Shown piece by piece: positions 14,945 through 21,427 of a stretch of 21,427 nucleotides of DNA. A model generated the notes under the pieces. It was not told the DNA's origin. It saw only the letters and a list, made by a program, of their open reading frames with translations, and did no database searches. Position numbers and translations under genes: made by a program. Position 1 is the stretch's first letter. Each line of letters starts with the position of its first letter. The stretch covers positions 1-21,427 of the forward strand of contig PANG01000102.1 in NCBI GenBank assembly GCA_002708345.1. Direction: 5' to 3'. This DNA comes from Planctomycetaceae bacterium (lineage in GTDB: Bacteria > Planctomycetota > Planctomycetia > Pirellulales > Pirellulaceae).

Positions 14945-15969
14945 GCCCTCGCTCCATCCACCAGGGCAGTCGTTTCTTCCAGTCCCATCAGCAGGTTAAA
15001 GTTCTGCACCGCTACCCCGGAAGCTCCCTTCACCAGGTTATCGAGGCAACTGACAAGCACCGCCCGGTCACCCACGCGGCGGGCAGTCAGGTGACAGTAG
15101 TTCGTCCCCACGACGTGACTGGTCGCGGGCAGATGCTCCACTACCTGGACAAAGGGTTCCTGCTGATAGGCACCCCTGAGGGCATCCATTAATTCCTTTT
15201 GACTAGCATCTGCTGCCAGCGGCGCATAAATGGTCGTCAGGATTCCCCGGTTCATCGGTACCAGGTGGGGCGTAAAAATCACCTCCACGCCCGATCCCGC
15301 AGCCGCTGAAAGCAGTTGGTTTATCTCTGGTGTGTGCCGGTGGGCGCCCACTCCATAGGCCGAGATGCTCTCGTTGCATTCCGGGTAGAGCGTGCCCAGT
15401 TTCGGCGTCCGTCCGGCACCACTTACCCCACTCTTGGAATCGACAATGATCCCTGATGTGGAAATCAACCCGGCCGAGAGCAGCGGGGCCAGCGGCAGGA
15501 TCGCCGAGGTGGGATAGCAACCGGGATTGGCAACCAGCTCGGCGCCAACGATCTGTTCCCGGTAAAGCTCCGGCAAACCATAGGGGACCTGCCCAACACG
15601 GCCCGGATCCGGGTGCTCCACCTCGTACCACTTTTGGTAAATATCGATGTCATCCAGCCGGTAATCGGCACTGAAATCAATCACCCTGACCCCCGCATCG
15701 ACCAGCTTGCAGACGACCTCGGCCGAGGCAGCATGGGGAAGGCAACTAAAAACAACGTCCACTCGGCCAGCAACGGAATCCAGCTCAAACGGCTCTAGTC
15801 CCAGGTCCAGCCGACCGGCCAACTGCGGATGCACCTCGCTGATCTGGGGCTGTTCCTCCAGGCGGCTGGTTAGCACCGTGATCTCCGCCGCCGGGTGACG
15901 AAGAAGGATCTTGATCAATTCCAGCGCCGCGTAACCGCGCGCCCCGAGGATCCCCACGCGAGTAACCAT
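14941..15969 (-). CDS. argC: N-acetyl-gamma-glutamyl-phosphate reductase
   Basis: A 342-residue ArgC, the NADPH-dependent reductase that makes N-acetylglutamate semialdehyde in arginine synthesis. The N-terminal dinucleotide motif is RVGILGARGYAALELIKIL (4-22). The catalytic cysteine is C151 in VANPGCYPTSAILPLAPL, and H212 in AHRHTPEI is the partner histidine. SKSGVSGAGR (178-187) is the family signature after the active site. The ATG at 15969 is chosen because it begins at the conserved VTRVGILGA and has GGAAAG upstream; an earlier in-frame start at 16020 would add 17 residues unlike the family and run up to the Nudix stop. The gene is 52 bases after the Nudix gene and overlaps argJ by four bases. 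Confidence 0.97.
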   Translation of the reverse strand: MVTRVGILGARGYAALELIKILLRHPAAEITVLTSRLEEQPQISEVHPQLAGRLDLGLEPFELDSVAGRVDVVFSCLPHAASAEVVCKLVDAGVRVIDFSADYRLDDIDIYQKWYEVEHPDPGRVGQVPYGLPELYREQIVGAELVANPGCYPTSAILPLAPLLSAGLISTSGIIVDSKSGVSGAGRTPKLGTLYPECNESISAYGVGAHRHTPEINQLLSAAAGSGVEVIFTPHLVPMNRGILTTIYAPLAADASQKELMDALRGAYQQEPFVQVVEHLPATSHVVGTNYCHLTARRVGDRAVLVSCLDNLVKGASGVAVQNFNLLMGLEETTALVDGARA

Positions 15970-16021
15970 GATTGTTTCTTTCCGGCAATAATATTCTCTT
16001 TGGGCGAACCAGTTTAACAAC

Positions 16022-16654
16022 TTAGCCCACCGCTGAGCAGTCCAACCCGTCGACCAGGGCTATCAACTCGGCAAGGATCATGCAGCTGGCGCCCCAGACC
16101 TTTTCTCCCTCGGCAGTCACATGGGGAGTGGAGAAACTCAACCCTCCTCGCTGGATCAGGTGATTCCCCCAGTTCTCCGGGCGCCGAACCTCACTGAGTG
16201 ATACCCGTATGACCCGCTTAACCTCGGCCGGGTTCGCGGTCAACGAGGGCCAGGCACTGGCGCTGGCAAGCAGTGGCGTAACGATAAACTTACTTGCGAA
16301 AACATTCACGGTCGTCATTCGCCCGATTATTGACACGCTCTCCGGATCGACGGCAATTTCTTCCATCGCCTCTCGCAGCGCACACTGCTCGAGCGACTCA
16401 TCATCTTCCTGGGCACCCCCCGGAAAACAGGTCTGCCCGGCATGCTGGGTCATTGTCTCTGGTCGCACGATCATCGGAACCTGCCAGCCCTCGTCCGATG
16501 CACAGACAAGTACCAGCACCGCCGCCGACCGCATTCCCACCAGCGGTGGCCCCCGGTGACGGCCGTATGTCAACTGCGGCGCGGCGGATCGCTGTGCGGC
16601 GTGGCCAGGCAAACCCTGCCCCAGTCGCTCACGTAATTGCTGCTCCAGGTTCAT
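16022..16654 (-). CDS. Nudix hydrolase, CoA pyrophosphatase (NudL)-like
   Basis: A 210-residue Nudix protein. The Nudix box runs from G80 to V102 (G-x5-E86-x7-R94-E95-A-M-E98-E99-I-A), with Ala instead of the usual Gly near its end. Directly upstream is the segment RPETMTQHAGQTCFPGG (64-80), which matches the RxETxxxHxGQxxFPGG motif that, with the box, marks the CoA diphosphatase branch. Such enzymes cut CoA or oxidised CoA to phosphopantetheine and 3',5'-ADP. The catalytic glutamates E98 and E99 are present. It lies three bases after the membrane-protein stop and 52 before argC, suggesting one transcript with them. Family assignment is strong; the CoA substrate is inferred from the motif. 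Confidence 0.9.
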   Translation of the reverse strand: MNLEQQLRERLGQGLPGHAAQRSAAPQLTYGRHRGPPLVGMRSAAVLVLVCASDEGWQVPMIVRPETMTQHAGQTCFPGGAQEDDESLEQCALREAMEEIAVDPESVSIIGRMTTVNVFASKFIVTPLLASASAWPSLTANPAEVKRVIRVSLSEVRRPENWGNHLIQRGGLSFSTPHVTAEGEKVWGASCMILAELIALVDGLDCSAVG

Positions 16655-16657
16655 TCT

Positions 16658-18277
16658 CTAGGGCTCCAGCCGGTAGACTTCAAAAAGCGAATAAACCCCA
16701 TCGGCCGGATAAACACGGTCCATCAACAGGGATCGAAAACGGGATCCGTGGGAGGTCACCAGGTACTCTGCTCCATAGTGCCGCATCCGTTCTTTCAACT
16801 TATCCATCTCTATCGAGTAGAACCCGTACTCCAGGTCCGGGATCAATTCCTCCACCCGCTGCCACCATCCAACCAGGTCCGCTGCCCCCTGGGGAACATT
16901 TTTCCAGTTCACCACCTCGCCACGCTCTGCATACCACTTGAAGGTCTGTTGACTGCGGGGTGTGACAAACAGTGCATCAGGCTCGGTGTTCCCACGGATC
17001 CAGTCGCAGGTGTTACGCCACTGCCAATAAATCTCGTTTCGCTGCCGTGCCACCGCCTGGTTCCCCGGCAGAGTCAGTCGATCCGCATCCGGCCGGGGGT
17101 CATTTATCCGCCCCGCGAGTGTCCCCAGGCAGTGAGACAGTACCAGCAGCAGGCACCCCATAACCACAACGCGCGCCATCCGTTGCGAATGCTGACGGAA
17201 CTGCACCGCCAGTTGCACCAGCAGCAGCGAAACCAGCAGCGGCACCATCGCATCAGAAAGCCGGAACCAGTAGAAGCGAAGCAGGCCCGCCTCCAACTCT
17301 CCACGCGGCAGCAAAAGATCCAGCAGCGCACCGACCACGGCAATCAACACGGCCGCACCGGCAAACAGGCAGAGTCGGCGAAGCGGGCCGCTTGTCCAGC
17401 CTCGTAGGCCCACGACAAGGATCCCCGCGACCAGCAGCGCTGCCACGTGCCGCAGGACGAGGAGCGTTTCAAACCGGCTGACAAGGAGGTGATGCGAGAG
17501 CCTCTCATAGACGTAGATCATGCTGGCCTCGCCGGCCGTCGCCGCATCCACGCCACCTGCCAGGGCCAGCGCCGGCAGCACTCCAACAAGCGAGACTGCA
17601 CCGCCTGCCACAAGCGATGGCCACATCTTTCCGAGTGGCATCCGGTCGCGACTCGCCACCCAGCAAAGCAAGGCTGCAAGCGTGGCCCAGCCCCCCACCA
17701 GCACGTGCACAGCGGCGGCGGCTCCGGTCCATGGCCAGACCCGTCGCCAGCGGCCTTTTACCAGTTCGGCCATTCCATAAAAGACAAGTGCATAAGCGAA
17801 CGACTTGGCCTCCACTCCTCCCACAACCCATTCCCCTGCCATGTGCGTCCACTTCAGCAGTGTCACGTAAAGCGCGACAACCAGCAGCGCCGTTCCGGGC
17901 TGTCGATGCAGGGTCCAGCAGAGTCGGACAAGGCTGTCAGCCAGCAGCAGGGCCGCAGCGAATCGGCCGATCCAAGCCACCGCGGGGAGCGACAGCCACT
18001 GCGTGAGCCAACCGATTGTCCAGAAAAAAACATGGTGTGCATCCTGCGATTGCAGGAAGAAATCACCCCCACACCAGCCCGGATTCCAGTAGTGCCTGGC
18101 CTGCACCAGGTAATGCGCCTCGTTCACACCAGGCGCCGGTCCCCCGGTCAACAACATCAGGCAGGCCGCAGCCAAGGCGCATTCAAGCCAACGGCCCTTG
18201 CCACTGGCACCGTCAGCTGGCACGCTTTCCGGGTTATTGTTGTCTGGCAGGCTGGTCATCTTCGATATCAGGGCCAT
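16658..18277 (-). CDS. Polytopic membrane protein, DUF6798-like, function unknown
   Basis: A 539-residue protein with about nine to eleven predicted hydrophobic segments, by eye (around 33-46, 82-100, 104-120, 129-142, 160-172, 183-207, 221-241, 271-292, 302-323, 343-360, 367-386). A soluble C-terminal domain (about 395-539) follows. The motif RFYWFRLSDAMVPLL (334-348) and the C-terminal DWIRGNTEPDALFVTPRSQQTFKWYAER region resemble planctomycete proteins annotated as DUF6798; this is from memory and unchecked. The layout (multi-spanning N-terminus with acidic and His-rich first loop, soluble tail) recalls GT-C-type glycosyltransferases, but no function is claimed. The ATG at 18277 has GGAG five bases upstream and lies 12 bases after the xylB stop; a second ATG at 18259 is also possible. 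Probably co-transcribed with xylB and the Nudix gene. Confidence 0.85.
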   Translation of the reverse strand: MALISKMTSLPDNNNPESVPADGASGKGRWLECALAAACLMLLTGGPAPGVNEAHYLVQARHYWNPGWCGGDFFLQSQDAHHVFFWTIGWLTQWLSLPAVAWIGRFAAALLLADSLVRLCWTLHRQPGTALLVVALYVTLLKWTHMAGEWVVGGVEAKSFAYALVFYGMAELVKGRWRRVWPWTGAAAAVHVLVGGWATLAALLCWVASRDRMPLGKMWPSLVAGGAVSLVGVLPALALAGGVDAATAGEASMIYVYERLSHHLLVSRFETLLVLRHVAALLVAGILVVGLRGWTSGPLRRLCLFAGAAVLIAVVGALLDLLLPRGELEAGLLRFYWFRLSDAMVPLLVSLLLVQLAVQFRQHSQRMARVVVMGCLLLVLSHCLGTLAGRINDPRPDADRLTLPGNQAVARQRNEIYWQWRNTCDWIRGNTEPDALFVTPRSQQTFKWYAERGEVVNWKNVPQGAADLVGWWQRVEELIPDLEYGFYSIEMDKLKERMRHYGAEYLVTSHGSRFRSLLMDRVYPADGVYSLFEVYRLEP

Positions 18278-18289
18278 GCCCTCTCCGCG

Positions 18290-19810
18290 TTAACTCTCCA
18301 GGGCACTGATCTGTTTAAAGTCACCCTTGAGCGACTGGTAGAGTTCCTGGAAGAGGGGGAAACACTGGTCGTACTTCCGTTTGCTGGCGCGATCCACCAC
18401 GGTTTCGGAAACCACCTTGATGGTCGCCGCGCAGGCTTCGCTGATATTCTTGTATTCCCCGGCACCGACAGCGGCCAGCAGGGCAACCCCGTAGGCTGGC
18501 CCCTGCTCGGTATTGATGGTGACCACTTTCTTGCCAAACACATCCGCCTGCATCTGTCGCCAGAGCGCACTCTTTGCACCTCCACCGGACGCCCGCACCT
18601 GTCTCACCGGCACACCCATCGATTCGATAATCGCCAGGCTGTCTCGCATTGCATACGTGACACCTTCCATCACCGCCCGGGTGACATGGCCGCGGGTATG
18701 CTTGAGAGTCAGGCCGACAAGGCTACCACGTGCGTCCGGGTCGGCATGTGGAGTTCTCTCCCCGGCCAGGTAGGGCAGGAACAGCAATCCCTCGCTCCCC
18801 GCCGCGATCTTTGCTGCCTCGCGGTTCAGCACCTTGTAGGGATCCTGTCCATTTTTTGCCAGCTGGCTGCAGAGGTTGTCCACAAACCACTGGAGGGAAC
18901 CGCCCGCAGTCAAGCTGACTCCCATCATGTGCCACTTACCCCGCACCGCGTGGCAGAAGGTATGCAGGCGGCCACGTGGGTCCACTTCCATTTTGTCACT
19001 ATGTACGAACATCACTCCACTCGTGCCTATCGAGCTGGAAAGCACTCCTGGCTTGACCACCCCGGTTCCGACTGCCCCTGCCGCACAGTCCCCGGCACCG
19101 CCGACCACCTTGCAATCGGTTGTCAGGCCGAGCGTGCGAGCGGCTGCTGCCGTCAGGGTGCCGGTCACCTCCTCCGACTCGTAACAGCGACCAAAAAGAT
19201 CCGGGTCCAGTTCCAGCCTGGAAAGCAGCGTGGAAGACCAGTTGCGGCGACGAACGTCCAGCAGCAGCATCCCGCTGGCATCGCTCACGTCGGTGGCATA
19301 CTCCCCGGTCAGCCGCCTGCGGACATCGTCCTTGGGAAGCAGGATTTTGCGGGTCCGCTCAAACAGTCGCGGCCGGTTATTGCGTAACCAAAGGATCTTG
19401 GGAGCGGTAAACCCGGTCAGCGCCGGGTTGGCCACCATCTGGATTAGTTTCCTCCGCCCCCCAGCACGACTCTCGATCTCCGCGCACTCCTGCGCCGTAC
19501 GCTGGTCATTCCAGAGCAGCGCCTTGCAAAGCACCTTGTCATTCCTGTCCAGGAAGACCGAGCCATGCATCTGGCCCGAGAGTCCGATTGCCCTGATCTC
19601 GGCCGGCCGGGTTCCCGTCTTGCGAACCACCGCGCGGACCGTCTTGACCGTCGCCTTCCACCAGTCCTCCGGATCCTGTTCGCTCCAGAGCGGGCGGGGA
19701 TGGTAACAGGGATAAGTGGCGCTCGCCTCGGCAAGGATCTTGCCGGTGGCGTTCACCAGCAGGGTCTTGGTGCCCGACGTACCAATGTCAATTCCCAGGA
19801 ACGCGCTCAT
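18290..19810 (-). CDS. xylB: Xylulokinase (FGGY family)
   Basis: A 506-residue FGGY sugar kinase that phosphorylates D-xylulose with ATP. It matches XylB closely: [16 protein letters not shown] (4-19), [13 protein letters not shown] (39-51), [10 protein letters not shown] (76-85) with the substrate-contacting M81-H82, [36 protein letters not shown] carrying the catalytic Asp (named here in parts), [14 protein letters not shown] and [17 protein letters not shown] near the C-terminus. The ATG at 19810 is chosen because the family N-terminus begins there and GAAGGA lies ten bases upstream; the frame runs on upstream for 59 codons into the divergent promoter region with no family match. No xylose isomerase is in the window. 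It is followed at 12 bases by the membrane-protein gene and is divergent from a solute-binding lipoprotein. Confidence 0.95.
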   Translation of the reverse strand: MSAFLGIDIGTSGTKTLLVNATGKILAEASATYPCYHPRPLWSEQDPEDWWKATVKTVRAVVRKTGTRPAEIRAIGLSGQMHGSVFLDRNDKVLCKALLWNDQRTAQECAEIESRAGGRRKLIQMVANPALTGFTAPKILWLRNNRPRLFERTRKILLPKDDVRRRLTGEYATDVSDASGMLLLDVRRRNWSSTLLSRLELDPDLFGRCYESEEVTGTLTAAAARTLGLTTDCKVVGGAGDCAAGAVGTGVVKPGVLSSSIGTSGVMFVHSDKMEVDPRGRLHTFCHAVRGKWHMMGVSLTAGGSLQWFVDNLCSQLAKNGQDPYKVLNREAAKIAAGSEGLLFLPYLAGERTPHADPDARGSLVGLTLKHTRGHVTRAVMEGVTYAMRDSLAIIESMGVPVRQVRASGGGAKSALWRQMQADVFGKKVVTINTEQGPAYGVALLAAVGAGEYKNISEACAATIKVVSETVVDRASKRKYDQCFPLFQELYQSLKGDFKQISALES

Positions 19811-19871
19811 GAATTTCGTGTCCTTCCGGCAGGCCGGCTGTCGATAAATAAGAGGTAACGAGGAAACGCTG

Positions 19872-19901
19872 ATTGTACTGCCTTGTAAAAACCTGCTGCA
19901 A
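19872..19901 (-). promoter_or_regulatory. Candidate xylB promoter
   Basis: In the 171-base divergent gap (19811-19981), the minus strand carries TTGCAG (19896-19901) and TACAAT (19872-19877) with 18 bases between; the -10 box has five of six consensus matches. It lies about 60 bases upstream of the xylB ATG. No equally good promoter was found for the plus-strand lipoprotein. Confidence 0.45.
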
Positions 19902-19981
19902 CGAGACAGAGCGAACGGTTCCCGCCACAGACACGTATCAATGCTGTTGCCACCGACGCCCCACCTTCCAGGTTTCCACCC

Positions 19982-21427
19982 ATGCATGATAGCCTTTCCA
20001 TTGCCAACAGGACTCCTGTACAGCTGCTTGCAGGCCTGGCACTGCTGCTCATGGCGGGTTGTTCCAGCAAGGGCGTGGAGGAAGACCCTGGCCTTAAGGA
20101 AGTGACGCGGCCCCTTCCACTGCGAGTGGTTGTGGTCGATTCTCCGGCGCTGGCCCAGTCAATCCGGACCCAGTGGTTGGCACACGATGGGGATGAAATC
20201 CAGCTGCGAGAACGTTCTCTCGAGGAGCTACTCGGCACCAAGCGATTACTGGCCGACGTAGTCGTCTACCCCAGCGCAATGATCGGCGAACTGGCCATGG
20301 CGGGACACCTGCAGCCGCTGTCATTTCAAAAAGGGGAAACAGGCTGGAGCGGCGAGGCGGTACTCGACAACCAGCGGGTGGTGGAAGCCAGCTGGGGGAG
20401 TGACCTTTATGCTGTCTCCCTTGGTTCCCCCCAGCCCATGCTGGCCTACCGGCGGGACATCTTCCAGGAACTCGGGGTCCAGCCGCCGGCCACCTGGACC
20501 GACTACCTGGAGGTCTGCCGGAGGCTGGAGGCATTTCGCAGCGAACAGCAGGACGCCATTTTCCCGGGCGTCGTGGCCGAACCAACCGGCAGTGGTGATG
20601 CAGCGATCACGCTGCTGGCCCGCGCCGCCAGCTATGCCCGACACCGCAACCAGTATTCCGGCCTGTTTGATTTCATCAGCATGCAGCCGTTGATCGCCGG
20701 CCCCCCCTTCCGGCGAGCACTGGAGGAACTGGTGGAATGCCACCAGTTTCAGGCCGGTGATGCAGAACTCACCTCACCGCAGGCCTTTGGCAGGTTGCTC
20801 GCAGGGGAGTGCCTGATGGCGATCAGCTGGTCAGTTCGCGATCCTGCGTCGATCCCGGCGCCCGATCAGACGCCGCTGCCCATCGTCGCCATGACCGAAC
20901 TGCCGGGATCGACCGAGGTCTACAACATCAACAACACCAGCTGGGAAAACCGGCAGACAAGTGAATCGGTTCATGTCCCGCTACTTGCCTCCGGAGGACG
21001 ACTCGGCTCGGTCACCGAACTGGCGCATGACCGGCTGGAGGCGACCGATTTCCTGATGCTTGTCACCTCCTCGAAAATAGCTCACCTGGTATGCCGGCCG
21101 AGTCCACATACTTTCCCCTTTCGAAACAGCCATGTGGATAACCCCCGCGACTGGCTGCCGGAACAACTCGATGCGATCGTCGCCACGTCGCTCGGCCGAG
21201 CCACGAAAAATGCGGGAGGACGGAACAATTATCTCTTTGCTCTACGGATTCCCGGACGGCAGCAGTACCTGGCAGCCCTGGACGAGGCAGTCCTGGCGGC
21301 GCTCGCCGGCGAATCATCGATCACGGCGCTCCAGACGGCCAGCGACCGCTGGCAGCAGATCACCGAGAAACTGGGGGCCGACAGGCAGAAAGCAGCCTAC
21401 CGCTTGAGCCTGGGCCTTGAGAACTAG
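19982..21427 (+). CDS. Extracellular solute-binding lipoprotein (ABC transporter substrate-binding type)
   Basis: A 481-residue protein complete up to its TAG, which is the last codon of the window. The N-terminus has a signal sequence with a hydrophobic core (about 14-25) and a lipobox LMAGC, so cleavage before C27 and lipid attachment are expected. Met at the -3 position is slightly unusual. The mature part has features of family 1-type solute-binding proteins: a first strand [81 protein letters not shown] in sequential blocks, and [12 protein letters not shown]. Such proteins usually bring sugars or peptides to an ABC permease; none is in the window, and the ligand is unknown. The ribosome site is weak (only CCAGG about ten bases upstream). 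It is divergent from xylB, so a sugar ligand is possible but unproven. Confidence 0.88.
   Translation: MHDSLSIANRTPVQLLAGLALLLMAGCSSKGVEEDPGLKEVTRPLPLRVVVVDSPALAQSIRTQWLAHDGDEIQLRERSLEELLGTKRLLADVVVYPSAMIGELAMAGHLQPLSFQKGETGWSGEAVLDNQRVVEASWGSDLYAVSLGSPQPMLAYRRDIFQELGVQPPATWTDYLEVCRRLEAFRSEQQDAIFPGVVAEPTGSGDAAITLLARAASYARHRNQYSGLFDFISMQPLIAGPPFRRALEELVECHQFQAGDAELTSPQAFGRLLAGECLMAISWSVRDPASIPAPDQTPLPIVAMTELPGSTEVYNINNTSWENRQTSESVHVPLLASGGRLGSVTELAHDRLEATDFLMLVTSSKIAHLVCRPSPHTFPFRNSHVDNPRDWLPEQLDAIVATSLGRATKNAGGRNNYLFALRIPGRQQYLAALDEAVLAALAGESSITALQTASDRWQQITEKLGADRQKAAYRLSLGLEN

Noticed and set aside
16658..18277. Assignment of the membrane protein as a specific glycosyltransferase
   Set aside because: Only the general layout suggests it; no catalytic motif could be identified.
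17447..19387. A 646-codon plus-strand frame across the membrane-protein and xylB genes
   Set aside because: It crosses two well-supported minus-strand genes and has shadow-like composition (Gln/His/Arg-rich, no domains).
19811..19987. The 59-codon upstream extension of xylB
   Set aside because: It has no match to the FGGY N-terminus, would overlap the lipoprotein start and covers the candidate promoter.

Overview
The window is high in GC and almost entirely coding. It most likely comes from a member of the Planctomycetota. The evidence is a complete planctomycete/verrucomicrobia-type (PVM) bacterial microcompartment (BMC) operon, an Asp-rich acidic protein of a kind common in planctomycetes next to a eukaryote-like isoleucyl-tRNA synthetase, and a membrane protein resembling planctomycetal DUF6798 proteins. 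All of this is inferred from remembered family features; no search was run.

Layout. From 19810 down to 1011 every gene is on the minus strand. Only the two edge genes are on the plus strand: an HD-domain protein entering from the left edge (1-1014) and a solute-binding lipoprotein (19982-21427). In transcription order the minus strand carries xylB, a polytopic membrane protein, a Nudix CoA-pyrophosphatase-like gene, argC and argJ (tightly packed), then an acidic repeat protein, ileS and purN. After a 168-bp regulatory gap (8972-9139) comes the BMC operon: deoR-type regulator, pduL, two BMC-H shell genes, an acetate-kinase homologue, BMC-P, CoA-acylating aldehyde dehydrogenase, BMC-P, a small unknown protein, BMC-P, class II aldolase, and a lactate/malate dehydrogenase.

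How the genes work together. In the PVM model, established for Planctopirus limnophila, the aldolase splits L-fuculose-1-phosphate or L-rhamnulose-1-phosphate into DHAP and L-lactaldehyde. Inside a protein shell, lactaldehyde is oxidised to lactyl-CoA, PduL converts this to lactyl-phosphate, and the acetate kinase yields lactate and ATP. The shell here has two hexameric (BMC-H) and three pentameric (BMC-P) proteins and no trimeric BMC-T. Four non-shell proteins carry short amphipathic helices that look like encapsulation peptides: ALDH, PduL and the small unknown protein at the N-terminus, and the aldolase at the C-terminus. A promoter-like sequence in front of the regulator is flanked by two inverted repeats, one at the predicted transcription start, suggesting autoregulated control.

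The system class is already described, so I do not claim a new BMC type. The points that deserve a second look are the 84-residue protein with a targeting helix and an EutT-like segment, the altered active site of the kinase, the malate-type arginine in the 'lactate' dehydrogenase, and the operator candidates. No tRNA, rRNA, CRISPR, IS element or prophage was seen, and no gene-free stretch exceeds 300 bases.
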